A program made the translations under genes and the position numbers. The notes below the pieces were generated by a model. That model did no database searches and was not told the DNA's origin. It saw only the letters and a program-made list of their open reading frames with translations. DNA of 64,000 bases from an uncultured Corynebacterium sp. (GTDB lineage Bacteria; Actinomycetota; Actinomycetes; Mycobacteriales; Mycobacteriaceae), in NCBI RefSeq assembly GCF_902489365.1, contig NZ_CABTZR010000003.1, positions 11,064 to 75,063 of the forward strand, in the 5' to 3' direction. The first letter of the stretch is position 1, and every line of letters begins with the position of its first letter. Of this stretch, positions 42,702 to 52,424 are shown piece by piece.

Positions 42702-43493
42702 CTAGGCAAGTTCCTGCGCACGCTGGGAACATGCCTCAGCGGCGCGGAAAAAGGCTCCTCGAAGTCCGGACTCCTCAAGCTCGCGAAGGGCAGCGGCAGT
42801 GGTTCCCCCCGGGGAGGTTACCCCTGCGCGCAAAGCGACCGGATCCTTACCGGATTCAGCCAACATTTCACCCGCGCCCTGTGCAGTGCGGGTGGCCAGC
42901 TTCTCGGCAACGTCGCGGGTGAGGCCGAGTTGCACGCCAGCATCAATGAGCGCTTCGGTAACCAGGAAGTAGTAGGCAGGCGCAGAGCCCGCCAGGGCGG
43001 TAGCGGCATCAATGTGCTTTTCTTCGATGACGGCAACCTCACCGACGGCCTCCAGCAGTGTGACCACGCCGTGGAGCTGCTCCTTCGTGACGTGGGAACC
43101 ACCCGCACAGGTGCACATGCCCTTGCCCACCAGCATGGGAGTGTTCGGCATGACGCGGACGACGGGGACGCCCTCGCCTGCGGCCTTCTCCAGGGTGTCG
43201 AGGGTCAGACCAGCCGCCATGGAGGTAACCACCGCTGTCTTGGGGATGTCAAGGCCCTCTAGAAGCTCGACGATGGCATAGGGCTTCACACACGCAAAGA
43301 TATAGTCGGCACCGTCGATCGCCGCGGCGTTATCGCTGGTAACACTTACGCCGTAAGCGTTCTTCAGCTCCTCACCGCGCTCGGAGCGGCGGTTGGTCAC
43401 CACAATGTCCGCGGCCTCGTAGCCTGCGTTCACCAGCCCGGAAACTAGGGCTTCGCCGATTTGTCCTCCACCAAGTACTGCAATTTTTGTCAT
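42702..43493 (-). CDS. proC: Pyrroline-5-carboxylate reductase ProC
   Basis: 263 residues. Last step of proline synthesis, NAD(P)H-dependent. Rossmann start KIAVLGGGQIGEALVSGL, VRVMPNTPMLVGKGM, and the P5C reductase signature in ALAGSAPAYYFLVTEALIDAGVQLGL and LRAGVTSPGGTTAAAL. The ATG at 43493 lacks a strong ribosome-binding site. The upstream hairpin at 43572-43627 separates it from the preceding unit. Confidence 0.95.
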   Translation of the reverse strand: MTKIAVLGGGQIGEALVSGLVNAGYEAADIVVTNRRSERGEELKNAYGVSVTSDNAAAIDGADYIFACVKPYAIVELLEGLDIPKTAVVTSMAAGLTLDTLEKAAGEGVPVVRVMPNTPMLVGKGMCTCAGGSHVTKEQLHGVVTLLEAVGEVAVIEEKHIDAATALAGSAPAYYFLVTEALIDAGVQLGLTRDVAEKLATRTAQGAGEMLAESGKDPVALRAGVTSPGGTTAAALRELEESGLRGAFFRAAEACSQRAQELA

Positions 43494-43571
43494 GCATCCC
43501 AGGGTGCCAGAAAGGCTGGAATGCGGCCACCAGGAACCAGCGTCGTCCACACGCTGACCTCACGCATGCAA

Positions 43572-43627
43572 AAGGCATCTGTCAGAAGGCGTTTTCTGCT
43601 CTGAAACCGCCTTCTGACAGATGCCTT
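43572..43627 (-). terminator. 20-bp perfect stem terminator
   Basis: AAGGCATCTGTCAGAAGGCG (43572-43591) and its exact complement (43608-43627) with a 16-nt loop. Minus-strand RNA continues UUUUGC, so it should terminate the charged membrane protein transcript before proC. The stem is unusually long for a terminator. Confidence 0.75.
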
Positions 43628-43655
43628 ATGAGAAGGTGCCCTGTGGAGCTGGTTC

Positions 43656-44525
43656 TTACATCACAACGAGCAGCGGGCCGAAGGTAAGCACGAGGCCGGC
43701 AACGGCTGCGAGGAACATCGACAAACCATCGCGGCTGGTGCGCAGTGCGTGGACGATTCCGACGATGACGCCAGTGACGACGACGCCGAGCACGACGACG
43801 ACTAGGCGGTCGAAGCGGTCCCAGAGAATTTCAAAGCCCTTGAATACGATTGCACCGAGCACGATACCCACGAGGGCGAGCAGGACGACGGCGAAGGGGT
43901 TGAGCTTGCCCTCCTCCTCGTCGTCGTAGTCTTCGTCGTACTCTTCACGGTCCTGATCGACTGCCTCGAGCTCCCCAGTGGTGAAGGTGTCATCCTCGGT
44001 TGCTACCGCAGCCTGTGGTGCGGTCTTGTCAGCGACCTTTGTTTCGACCTTATCGTCGGTTTTTTCTTCGACCTTCGGCTCGGCCTTAGCCTCAGTCTTC
44101 TTTGCCTCAGCCGTCTTCTTAGGCTCGTCCTTGACCTTTTGGATAACGCGCGTGTCCTCATCGGAGGGCTGGGAGCGCTTGGTCTCCGGCTCAGCTGGCT
44201 TCTCTACTGGGACAGCGGCAGCCTGAGGCTTTTCAGCCTTCTTCTTGGATTCCTCCTGCTGAGGAGTCTCCTGCTTAGGCTGTTCCTTCTGCTCCTTCTT
44301 CGGTGCAGGAATGACCGGGGCCGTTTCGTCGATGGAGACGTTCGAGTGCTTCGCCTCAGCCGGGGTTGCCTTTACCTTTTCGAGATTGCCGGTCAGCTCC
44401 GCAACCGAGATGCCGCCTTCATCAAGGCTGCGACGACGGCGGCGCGGGGTCTTCTCCTCGCCGGGTCGGTTCTTCGCGTTACGGGCCAGCAGCTCCGCAA
44501 CTGTCAACTGTTTCTTGTCAGCCAC
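43656..44525 (-). CDS. Charged membrane protein, Rv0497-like
   Basis: 289 residues. N-terminus TVAELLARN, RRRRRSLDEGGISVAELTGNL, a repeated VAEL motif with an Arg cluster; a 150-residue low-complexity region of Lys, Glu, Pro and Gln; an acidic stretch EEYDEDYDDEEEG; then three membrane helices at about 205-225, 233-255 and 262-285. The N-terminal motif and position next to ppx match M. tuberculosis Rv0497. Function unknown; it may bind an intracellular partner through the VAEL motifs. Confidence 0.7.
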   Translation of the reverse strand: MADKKQLTVAELLARNAKNRPGEEKTPRRRRRSLDEGGISVAELTGNLEKVKATPAEAKHSNVSIDETAPVIPAPKKEQKEQPKQETPQQEESKKKAEKPQAAAVPVEKPAEPETKRSQPSDEDTRVIQKVKDEPKKTAEAKKTEAKAEPKVEEKTDDKVETKVADKTAPQAAVATEDDTFTTGELEAVDQDREEYDEDYDDEEEGKLNPFAVVLLALVGIVLGAIVFKGFEILWDRFDRLVVVVLGVVVTGVIVGIVHALRTSRDGLSMFLAAVAGLVLTFGPLLVVM

Positions 44526-44534
44526 GTTTCTTTC

Positions 44535-45464
44535 CTATTCCAGTCCCTTATCGGTACGGCGCAAAATGACACCTTCTCGGAGAGCCCAGGGGCAGATCTC
44601 CAACTTTTCGATTCCCAGGGCACGCATGCTCGCCTCGGCCACAAGAGCGCCGGCGACGATCTGATGCGATCGGGTAGAACTTACACCCTCAAGGTCTGCC
44701 CTGTCAGCTGCAGTCATACGAGAGATGAAGGAAATCAGCTGGCGCAGACCCGGTGCAGTGAGGGTGCGCTTGACGTAGGGACCCGCAGACGAGGGCGCAG
44801 CACCGGTCAAACGGGCCAGCGTGCGGAATGTTTTCGAGGTTCCCACGGCCAAACCAGCGGGGCCCAGCGCGCGCATTTTATCGGCCACGCCGACAAGCTC
44901 TGCGTCAATGTAATCCCGCAACAGGTTCACCTTGGATTTCTCCGGCGGGTCAGTATCAAACCAGTTGTGGGTCAGGCGGCCCGCTCCCAGGTCGAGGGAG
45001 AAGGCCATCTCCGGATGCTCGTCGGTACCCGTGGATAACTCCAGCGAGCCACCACCAATATCCAGGTTGGTAATGCGGCCAGCGGACCAGCCGTACCAGC
45101 GACGCGCTGCCAGGAAGGTCAAGCGCGCTTCCTCCTCGCCCGACAGGATCTCTAGGCGCACGCCGGTTTGCTTTTCCACTTCGTCAAGGACCTCAGCCGA
45201 GTTCGTGGCTGAGCGCACGGCGGAGGTAGCAAAAGCGATGAACTCATCACAGCCCAGCTTCTGACCCAGCTCAGCGGCCTCACCCACCGCGGAGATGAGC
45301 TTCTTCATACCCTTCTCGTGGATGTTGCCGTCCTTGTCTAGCTGTTCCACCAGACGCAGCGGGGTCTTCCAATCGCTCATCGGCGAAGGCCGCCCACCAG
45401 TTGCGGCGTCGACCGCAACAAGGTGGACGGTATTACTTCCGACGTCTAATACACCTAATCGCAC
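44535..45464 (-). CDS. ppx: Exopolyphosphatase Ppx/GppA family
   Basis: 309 residues, single Ppx/GppA domain of the short actinobacterial form. [17 protein letters not shown] (phosphate loop 1), [34 protein letters not shown] (loop 2), and EGVILRR at the end. It hydrolyses inorganic polyphosphate or (p)ppGpp 5' phosphate. Next to the Rv0497-like gene, 9 bp apart, probably one transcript. Divergent from the Cys-rich protein. Confidence 0.9.
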   Translation of the reverse strand: MRLGVLDVGSNTVHLVAVDAATGGRPSPMSDWKTPLRLVEQLDKDGNIHEKGMKKLISAVGEAAELGQKLGCDEFIAFATSAVRSATNSAEVLDEVEKQTGVRLEILSGEEEARLTFLAARRWYGWSAGRITNLDIGGGSLELSTGTDEHPEMAFSLDLGAGRLTHNWFDTDPPEKSKVNLLRDYIDAELVGVADKMRALGPAGLAVGTSKTFRTLARLTGAAPSSAGPYVKRTLTAPGLRQLISFISRMTAADRADLEGVSSTRSHQIVAGALVAEASMRALGIEKLEICPWALREGVILRRTDKGLE

Positions 45465-45497
45465 GCCTCCAGAGTAGTAGGTCTACCGTGGGTAGGT

Positions 45498-46379
45498 GTG
45501 AATCGCCCGAAATCGAATGAAGTTTACCTGGGTTTTCCTGCCTCCTCCCCCGCGGCAGCATCCATCTTGGCCGGCCGCGAAAAGGCCCCCGACTTCCCCA
45601 GAGAGTGGTTTGAATTTACGGATCCGAACGATCCACTCCATGTCTTCTCTATCGACCTGACCTGGCTCGAATCACACTATGCCTGCCAGTTTGGAACGGA
45701 GAGGTGCCACGGCATCGATAAGCAACAACCCGACGTCGGCTGTTGCGTTCACGGCGCCTACATGGCTGATGAGACGGATCGGGAGCAGCTTCACGACGCC
45801 GTCTCCCGCATGCCCGCCCGCTTCTGGCAGCACCGCCCAGAGGGGGTAGATGAGTTCCTCCAACACGGAGAACCTGAGGAGCTGGAACCCTGGCTGGAGT
45901 GGGATGAGCTCGACGGCGACGATGGCGAGCCGGAACCGGCGCTAAAGACGCCGCTTGTCGACGGCGCCTGCATCTTCGCCAACCGCGCCGGCTGGCCCAC
46001 AGGCGCGGGCTGCGCTATCCACCAGTGGGCGCTCGAGGCGGGCGAGGAGCTTACCGTAGTCAAGCCCGAAGTATGCTGGCAGCTGCCCATTCGCCGGCAC
46101 GAAGACTACGAGGAGCGCCCCGACGGGGAGGAAATCCTGCGCACCACCATCGGCGAATATGACCGTCGCGGGTGGGGCAACGGCGGCGAGGACTTCGATT
46201 GGTATTGCTCGGCGGATCCCTCCTGCCACATCGCGGATGAGCCACTGTGGAAGTCGCAGAAAACCGAGCTCATCGCGCTACTCGGCGAGGAGAGCTACGA
46301 GATTCTGGCCAAACACTGCGCGGCCCGGGCGCGCTCCGGGGTCGACTTCCCGCGGCACCCAGCGGATCCTCGCGCTTAA
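45498..46379 (+). CDS. Cys-rich protein, Rv0495c-like
   Basis: 293 residues from a GTG. Cysteines occur in conserved groups: [51 protein letters not shown] and [10 protein letters not shown], recalling the YkgJ/DUF3109 putative metal- or Fe-S-binding proteins. The gene order with ppx and regX3-senX3 is as in M. tuberculosis (Rv0490-Rv0497). Biochemical role unknown. Its end overlaps the regX3 end by 4 bp. Confidence 0.7.
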   Translation: MNRPKSNEVYLGFPASSPAAASILAGREKAPDFPREWFEFTDPNDPLHVFSIDLTWLESHYACQFGTERCHGIDKQQPDVGCCVHGAYMADETDREQLHDAVSRMPARFWQHRPEGVDEFLQHGEPEELEPWLEWDELDGDDGEPEPALKTPLVDGACIFANRAGWPTGAGCAIHQWALEAGEELTVVKPEVCWQLPIRRHEDYEERPDGEEILRTTIGEYDRRGWGNGGEDFDWYCSADPSCHIADEPLWKSQKTELIALLGEESYEILAKHCAARARSGVDFPRHPADPRA

Positions 46380-47074
46380 GCCTCGAACTTGTAGCCGAGG
46401 CCGCGCACCGTCACGAGCTGCTGCGGGTGGGAAGGCTCGGCTTCGATCTTGGAGCGCAGGCGCTTGACATGAACGTCGAGAGTCTTGGTGTCACCCACGT
46501 AGTCGGCGCCCCAGATGCGGTCGATGAGCTGACCGCGGGTCAACACGCGCCCAGCGTTGCGCAGCAAGTACTCGAGAAGGTCGAATTCCTTGAGCGGCAT
46601 GGAGACCGGTTCACCGGCGACAAGCACGGTGTGGCGCTCGACGTCCATGCGCACGCGACCGCCTTCCAGAATCTGATCGTCCGGCTCCTCCTCGGCGTAG
46701 TCAGAGGAGACGTCGTGGCCGCGGCGCAGCACCGCGCGGATGCGGGCAATGAGCTCGCGGGAGGAATAAGGCTTAGTTACGTAGTCATCAGCGCCAAGCT
46801 CGAGGCCCACGACCTTGTCGATTTCAGAATCGCGCGCAGTCACCATGATCACCGGCACGGAGGAGGTCGCACGCAACTGCTTGCACACGTCAGTTCCGGA
46901 CATTCCCGGCAGCATGAGGTCCAACAGGACGATGTCCACGTGATTCGCCGCGAACTGTTCTAGCGCACTAGGCCCGTCCGGGGCGAGGAGTACGTCGAAT
47001 CCCTCCTTTCGGAGGAGGAAGGCGAGGGGATCGGCCAGCGACTCTTCATCTTCAACGATGAGGATGGTGGTCAT
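46376..47074 (-). CDS. regX3: Response regulator RegX3
   Basis: 232 residues, OmpR family. Receiver domain with [11 protein letters not shown], phospho-acceptor Asp52 in [11 protein letters not shown] and the conserved Lys in [10 protein letters not shown]; a winged-helix DNA-binding domain from about residue 135 ([41 protein letters not shown]). It controls phosphate-starvation responses in mycobacteria; corynebacteria also have PhoRS, so the role may differ. Overlaps senX3 by 4 bp. Confidence 0.92.
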   Translation of the reverse strand: MTTILIVEDEESLADPLAFLLRKEGFDVLLAPDGPSALEQFAANHVDIVLLDLMLPGMSGTDVCKQLRATSSVPVIMVTARDSEIDKVVGLELGADDYVTKPYSSRELIARIRAVLRRGHDVSSDYAEEEPDDQILEGGRVRMDVERHTVLVAGEPVSMPLKEFDLLEYLLRNAGRVLTRGQLIDRIWGADYVGDTKTLDVHVKRLRSKIEAEPSHPQQLVTVRGLGYKFEA

Positions 47075-48330
47075 TGCGCTTTATCCTTTCGACGAGCTGC
47101 TACGCGCGCCACGGCGCGCTGCAAACCAGGGGCGGCAGAGCTGACGGCTCCGTCTTCTATATTATCCCGATGAATAAGATTATCTGTTGGCTTTTCTTCC
47201 GCATATATAGGGAGCTCGATAGTGAACGTCGAGCCGGTGCCAGGACGCGACCACAGCTTGATGTTGCCGCCGTGATTAGCCACGACGTGCTTCACAATGG
47301 CCAGGCCCAGGCCCGTTCCGCCGGTCTGCCGGGAGCGCGCCTTGTCCACGCGGAAGAAGCGTTCAAACACGCGCTTTTGATCCTCTGGGGCGATGCCAAT
47401 GCCGCGATCCGTGACGCGAATGTGAACGACCTTGTCGCCGACCACCTTCTGCGTTACCGACACCGGTAGTTCATCTGGCGAATAGTGGATGGCGTTCGAG
47501 ATCAGGTTGGAAATCGCCGTCACCAGGAGGGACTTATCTCCCATCACCTTGACGCCTGCGGATTCGCCGCGGGTGAGCTGGTTGTGGTGGGAATCGGCAG
47601 CGAGTTGGTTGCGGGTGACGGCTTCATCAATGACCTCATCGAGGTCGAGCGGCTCCATCTCCGGGAGGGCCTCCGCACCCTGCAGCTTGGACAGGGAGAT
47701 GAGCTCGCTGACCATGTCCGCCATGCGCGCCGCTTCCTTCTGCACCTTGCTCCCGAAGTACTCGACGTGCTCGGGGTCCCCGGTGTCCTGGAGGAGTGCC
47801 TCGGCCAGCAGGGCGATGCCTCCCACTGGGGTCTTCAACTCGTGAGAAACGTTGGCCACAAAGTCGCGGCGAGCGGATTCCATGCGCACCGATTCGGATT
47901 CGTCGGTGCCGTAGACGATGACGAAGCGATCATCGTTGAGCGTCAGTGGCTGGACCACTGCGCGCACCTGAATCACGCGGTTACCGGTGCGCCGTTTGGG
48001 GATGGCGAGGTCCAGTGTGCGGGTCTCTTTGTCTTCAAAGACCTCTTCCGCGACCTTCCAAATGTCGGGGTTCACCGCACGGTCATGCACCATCGACATT
48101 TCATGAGCAGCGGGGTTAGAAAAGATGACCTCCTTCGTGCGCGAAAGCACAGTCATTCCAGATGGGGAACCACCCACGGCGAGGTGCAGAACCTGGCTCA
48201 CACTGGTGACATGGTTAGCGTCTGCATCACGAACGCGGCGGCGCTCCATCCGTTCACGGATCCGGGTGATCACCGGTATGGCCAGGCCGCAGGCCACCAC
48301 ACCGGCGAGGAAAGCGAGTACCAGTTCCAC
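47071..48330 (-). CDS. senX3: Sensor histidine kinase SenX3
   Basis: 419 residues from a GTG. One or two N-terminal membrane helices with almost no outside loop, a PAS-like domain (about 45-145), the H box RRDFVANVSHELKTPVGG with phospho-acceptor His163, and the ATPase domain (NLISNAIHYS, DRGIGIAPEDQKRVFERF, GGTGLGLAIVKH). Partner of RegX3. The upstream gap contains the gpmA terminator. Confidence 0.92.
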   Translation of the reverse strand: MELVLAFLAGVVACGLAIPVITRIRERMERRRVRDADANHVTSVSQVLHLAVGGSPSGMTVLSRTKEVIFSNPAAHEMSMVHDRAVNPDIWKVAEEVFEDKETRTLDLAIPKRRTGNRVIQVRAVVQPLTLNDDRFVIVYGTDESESVRMESARRDFVANVSHELKTPVGGIALLAEALLQDTGDPEHVEYFGSKVQKEAARMADMVSELISLSKLQGAEALPEMEPLDLDEVIDEAVTRNQLAADSHHNQLTRGESAGVKVMGDKSLLVTAISNLISNAIHYSPDELPVSVTQKVVGDKVVHIRVTDRGIGIAPEDQKRVFERFFRVDKARSRQTGGTGLGLAIVKHVVANHGGNIKLWSRPGTGSTFTIELPIYAEEKPTDNLIHRDNIEDGAVSSAAPGLQRAVARVAARRKDKAQ

Positions 48331-48353
48331 AATAATTCACACCCCTACAAAGA

Positions 48354-48383
48354 ATCCCCAAGGAGTATAGGCTCCCTGGGGAT
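48354..48383 (-). terminator. gpmA terminator
   Basis: ATCCCCAAGGAG (48354-48365) pairs with CTCCCTGGGGAT (48372-48383) with one mismatch; minus-strand RNA then reads UCUUUGU. Lies between gpmA and senX3. Confidence 0.65.
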
Positions 48384-48411
48384 CGTGCGCAGCACGCAGC
48401 TTCCTGGGCGG

Positions 48412-49161
48412 TTACTTCTTTCCGCCCTGGGCAGCCACGGCAGCGGCGCCGGCAGCGGCAGCTTCCGGATCCAGGTAAGTGCCGCCTGGGTTCACAACCG
48501 AACCGTCCTCGGTGATCTCGTAAACCAGCGGGATACCGGTCGGAATATTGAGCCCGGCGATCTCCTCATCGGAGATCTGGTCCAGGTGCTTGACCAGTGC
48601 GCGCAGGGAGTTGCCGTGCGCGGCGATGAGAACAGTCTCGCCCTTCTTGGCGCGCGGCAGAATCTCTTCCTCAAAATAAGGAACGAAGCGCTCGACGACG
48701 TCCTTCAGGCACTCGGTGCGCGGAACCTGGTCCAGGTTGGCGTAGCGCGGGTCACCGGCCTGGGAGTACTCGGCGCCATCCTCCAGCTCAGGCGGCGGGG
48801 TGCCGTAAGAACGACGCCATGCCATGAACTGCTCCTCGCCGTACTTGTCCTTGGTCTCTGCCTTATTAAGGCCCTGCAGGGCGCCGTAGTGGCGCTCGTT
48901 AAGGCGCCAGTCGCGCACAACCGGGATCCAGTGGCGGTCCGCAGCGTTGAGCGCAATATTGGCGGTGCGGATGGCACGGCGCAGCAGGGAGGTGTAGACG
49001 ATATTCGGCAAGATGCCCTGTTCCTTGAGCAGCTCGCCGCCACGCTTGGCCTCGCCCTCGCCCTTGGCGGTGAGGTTGACGTCAACCCAACCGGTGAACT
49101 GGTTGGACTCGTTCCATTCGGACTGTCCGTGTCGAAGTAGAATCAGCTTTCCGTTACTCAT
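48412..49161 (-). CDS. gpmA: 2,3-bisphosphoglycerate-dependent phosphoglycerate mutase
   Basis: 249 residues from the ATG at 49161. [20 protein letters not shown] with catalytic His11, [26 protein letters not shown], and [18 protein letters not shown]. Interconverts 3- and 2-phosphoglycerate in glycolysis. The tail of about 25 residues is Ala/Gly-rich. Conserved neighbour of senX3 and mshA in actinobacteria. Confidence 0.95.
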   Translation of the reverse strand: MSNGKLILLRHGQSEWNESNQFTGWVDVNLTAKGEGEAKRGGELLKEQGILPNIVYTSLLRRAIRTANIALNAADRHWIPVVRDWRLNERHYGALQGLNKAETKDKYGEEQFMAWRRSYGTPPPELEDGAEYSQAGDPRYANLDQVPRTECLKDVVERFVPYFEEEILPRAKKGETVLIAAHGNSLRALVKHLDQISDEEIAGLNIPTGIPLVYEITEDGSVVNPGGTYLDPEAAAAGAAAVAAQGGKK

Positions 49162-49204
49162 AAACACCAGCATGCCACGTTTTTCGACAGCGCGTCAGGT
49201 GGTT

Positions 49205-50470
49205 TTAATATCCGATTGCCCGGCGCGCATGACAGTCCGGAATCTCGATACTCATCGCATCGGCATAAATATTCTCCAGCTGGGTGGCGGCCGCTGCCCA
49301 GCTGAACTGCTGGGCGTGATCGACGGCGGCTTCGCCCATGGCGATGCGGCGGGGGTCGTCGTCGAGCAACTGCTCTAGCGCGTCAGCCCAATCCTGCGCC
49401 GAATGGGAGTGGACGAGCAAGCCCGTGTCACCATCCGCGACGGCGATAGGCAAGCCGCCGACGGCCGCTGCCACCACGGGCGTTCCGGAGGCCTGCGCCT
49501 CCATGGCCACCAGCCCGAAGGACTCGTTATAGCTGGGAACCGCGACGATGTCCGCGGCCTGGTAGATGGCCACGAGCTCCTGGGGTGGGCGCGGGCTCAG
49601 GAAGCGCACGACGCGCTCCACCCCCAGCTCGCGGGCGAGGTTGTGGTAGGCATCCGGCGAGGAATTCGCCCCGGAGGCCCCACCACAGATTACGACGCGC
49701 AAGCTGCGATCCGGATCGCGCTCCATCAGCTCCGCAGTAGCGCGAATCAGAACCTCGGGGCCCTTGAACTTTTGCAGGCGGCCTACGAACGCCACCACCT
49801 TGGTGTGCAGCGGGATGCCCAGCTGGCGGCGCGCGCGTTCCGTCATGCGGTCCGTTCCCGGGGTATACAGCTCGGTGTCCGCACCCGGGGAAACCACGAC
49901 GATCCTTTCCGGGGAGGCGTCGTAATGCTCGATCAAATCGCGGGTTTCCTGGGCGGTGTTGACCACGAGGATGTCGGCGTTATCCACCAGCTGCTGTTCA
50001 CAGATGCGACGCGCCTCGGTTTCCGGGGTGTCATCGAGCGTGCGGTGCACGTTCTTCACCGCGGCCAGCGTATGCGCGGTGTGGACGAGAGGGATGTCCC
50101 AAAGGTCACGCAGCAGCCAGCCCACCTGGCCGGAGAGCCAGTAGTGGGAGTGGATGACGTCATACTCCACCTCAAAACAGCGCGCGAAGTTGAAGATGCC
50201 GCCCGTGAACGCGGCCAGCTGGGTGGGCAGTTCCTCTTTGCTGAGGCCTTCATAGGGCCCCGCCACAATGTTGATGACGCGCAGGCGTTCCTCGACGTCC
50301 ACCACTTCCCCCTGACTGGGGCGCGTGGCGCGAGTGAAAATATCGACCTCTACGCCGAGGCGTGCGAGCTGGCGGGCAGTGTTGAGAACATAGACGTTCA
50401 TGCCGCCCGCGTCCCCGGAACCGGGCTGTTCAAGGGGCGAGGTGTGCATGGAAATCATCGCGATGCGCAT
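49205..50470 (-). CDS. mshA: D-inositol-3-phosphate glycosyltransferase MshA
   Basis: 421 residues, GT-B fold, family GT4. It joins UDP-GlcNAc and inositol-3-phosphate, the first step of mycothiol synthesis. [22 protein letters not shown] at the start, [31 protein letters not shown], and the donor-binding [23 protein letters not shown]. Divergent from the first fadD gene; mycothiol is the low-molecular-weight thiol of this phylum. Confidence 0.93.
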   Translation of the reverse strand: MRIAMISMHTSPLEQPGSGDAGGMNVYVLNTARQLARLGVEVDIFTRATRPSQGEVVDVEERLRVINIVAGPYEGLSKEELPTQLAAFTGGIFNFARCFEVEYDVIHSHYWLSGQVGWLLRDLWDIPLVHTAHTLAAVKNVHRTLDDTPETEARRICEQQLVDNADILVVNTAQETRDLIEHYDASPERIVVVSPGADTELYTPGTDRMTERARRQLGIPLHTKVVAFVGRLQKFKGPEVLIRATAELMERDPDRSLRVVICGGASGANSSPDAYHNLARELGVERVVRFLSPRPPQELVAIYQAADIVAVPSYNESFGLVAMEAQASGTPVVAAAVGGLPIAVADGDTGLLVHSHSAQDWADALEQLLDDDPRRIAMGEAAVDHAQQFSWAAAATQLENIYADAMSIEIPDCHARRAIGY

Positions 50471-50546
50471 AATTTTCCAGTGTATCCCGAAACGAGCCGC
50501 GTTATACTGGCCCGTACCTCAACCTACGCGACCGAAAGGTGAATCG

Positions 50547-52259
50547 ATGTCGGCATACGAGTCCAAGGCGTGGCTCCAGTACTACCCGGAGTGGACCCCG
50601 CACAGCTTGGAGTACGGGGACACCACGCTTCTCGACGTTTACGACAACAACCTCGCGCTCCACCCCGACAAGCCGGCAACCTACTTCTTCGGCCGCACGC
50701 AGACCTATGCCGAGCTGGACAAGCAGGTCCGCCGCGCAGCCGCCGGCCTCCGCGCCTTCGGCGTGCGCCCGGGAGACCGCGTTGCCATCGTCGCCCCCAA
50801 CTGCCCGCAGTTCATCTCGGCTTTTTGGGCCGTACTCAAGTTAGGCGCCATCGCGGTGCTGCACAACCCGCTCTACACCGCCCACGAGCTGGAGGGCCTG
50901 TTTAAGAACCACGGCGCACGCATCGCCATCGCGTGGGATAAAACGGCCTCCACCTTGGAGAAGCTGCGCCCGACGACCTCCCTGGAGACCGTCGTCTCCA
51001 TCAACATGATCAACGCGATGCCGACTCCGCAGCGCCTAGCCCTGCGCCTGCCCATTCCGCCGCTGAAGTCCAAGCGCGATCAGCTCACCGCCCCGGCCCC
51101 GAATACGGTGCCGTGGGAATCCCTCGTGGGCAACGCGATTGGCGGCGATGGTTCCGATGTCATCACCCCAGAGGAAGTCACCAAGGACACCACCGCGATC
51201 ATCCTCTACACCTCCGGCACCACCGGCAGCCCCAAGGGCGCGGAGCTGACCCACGGTAACCTCTTCTCCAACCTCTTGATGGGCAAGCACTGGGTACCGG
51301 GCCTGGGTGATTCCCCCGAGCGCATGCTCGCAGCGCTCCCCTTCTTCCATGCCTACGGCCTGACCATGAACGCCACCTTGGCACCACTCATCGCCAGCGA
51401 GCTGGTGCTACTGCCCAGCCCACAGATGCCGCTCATCATGGATCTCATGAAGAAGCACACCCCGACGTGGGTGCCGGGTGTACCGACCTTGTACGAGCGC
51501 ATCGTGGCGAAGGCGGAAGAAAACGACGTCTCCCTCGACGGCGTGCGCGCCGCCTTCTCCGGCGCGTCCACCCTGCCGGTCAACACCGTGGAGAAGTGGG
51601 AGAAATACACCGGCGGCATGCTCGTGGAAGGCTATGGCCTCACGGAGTGTTCGCCGATCATCGTGGGTAACCCCATGAGCGATGATCGCCGCCCCGGCTA
51701 CGTGGGAATCCCTTTCCCGGACACGGAGATTCGCATCGCTAACCCGGACAACCTGGATGAAACCATGCCCGATGGCCAGGAGGGCGAAGTTCTCGCCCGC
51801 GGCCCACAGGTTTTCAAGGGTTACTTCGGCGATGAGGAAGCCACTAAGAAGGCATTCCACAATGGCTGGTTCCGCACGGGTGATATGGGCGTGATGGAAG
51901 AGGACGGCTTCATCCGCCTAGTCAGCCGCATCAAGGAAATCATCATCACCGGTGGTTTCAACGTCTACCCGGGCGAGGTTGAGGAAACGCTGCTGGACCA
52001 CCCGGACGTCGCGGAGGCCGCCGTCGTGGGCCGCCCGCGTTCGGACGGCTCGGAGGACGTCGTGGCCTGCATCGTGCTGAACGACGGCGCCGCGCTCGAC
52101 CCCGAAGGCCTCAAGGACTACTGCCGCGAGCGCCTGACTCGCTACAAGGTGCCGCGCACCTTCTACCACTTTGAGAAGCTGGCCACGGACCAGCTGGGCA
52201 AGATTCGCCGCCGCGAGGTTCAGCAGGATCTGCTCGAGCGCCTCAAGGCGGAGAAGTAG
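50547..52259 (+). CDS. Long-chain fatty-acid-CoA ligase, first of a tandem pair
   Basis: 570 residues from the ATG at 50547 with GAAAGGTG and a TTATACT -10 upstream. ANL-superfamily motifs: LYTSGTTGSPKGAELTHGNL, EGYGLTECSPI, WFRTGDMGVMEEDGFIRLVSRIKEIIITGGFNVYPGEVEE, and GKIRRREVQ with the catalytic Lys. It activates fatty acids to acyl-CoA (or acyl-AMP). Very similar to the next gene (both begin with the segment ESKAWLQYYPEWT). Substrate chain length cannot be read from sequence. Confidence 0.88.
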   Translation: MSAYESKAWLQYYPEWTPHSLEYGDTTLLDVYDNNLALHPDKPATYFFGRTQTYAELDKQVRRAAAGLRAFGVRPGDRVAIVAPNCPQFISAFWAVLKLGAIAVLHNPLYTAHELEGLFKNHGARIAIAWDKTASTLEKLRPTTSLETVVSINMINAMPTPQRLALRLPIPPLKSKRDQLTAPAPNTVPWESLVGNAIGGDGSDVITPEEVTKDTTAIILYTSGTTGSPKGAELTHGNLFSNLLMGKHWVPGLGDSPERMLAALPFFHAYGLTMNATLAPLIASELVLLPSPQMPLIMDLMKKHTPTWVPGVPTLYERIVAKAEENDVSLDGVRAAFSGASTLPVNTVEKWEKYTGGMLVEGYGLTECSPIIVGNPMSDDRRPGYVGIPFPDTEIRIANPDNLDETMPDGQEGEVLARGPQVFKGYFGDEEATKKAFHNGWFRTGDMGVMEEDGFIRLVSRIKEIIITGGFNVYPGEVEETLLDHPDVAEAAVVGRPRSDGSEDVVACIVLNDGAALDPEGLKDYCRERLTRYKVPRTFYHFEKLATDQLGKIRRREVQQDLLERLKAEK

Positions 52260-52270
52260 CACTCCATAGC

Positions 52271-52310
52271 CCCCGGAGGATCCCTGCGTGATAGACGCAC
52301 ATCACCGGGG
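52271..52310 (+). terminator. Terminator after the first fadD-like gene
   Basis: CCCCGG (52271-52276) and CCGGGG (52305-52310) with an inner TGCGT / ACGCA hairpin, followed by TTATT. Separates the two acyl-CoA ligase genes. Confidence 0.6.
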
Positions 52311-52424
52311 TTATTGCATGTTCACTGCTTTAAGCAACTTTGCTAAGTTTTGCGAGACTTCTGTCACAGATTGGTTATACTGTTCCAAACATAACAAGTT
52401 TGACCACCTAAGGAGTTCGCGAAC

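Noticed and set aside
47485..49140. Open plus-strand frame of 551 codons across senX3 and gpmA
   Set aside because: It crosses two well-supported minus-strand genes and their terminator and has no homology-like motif.
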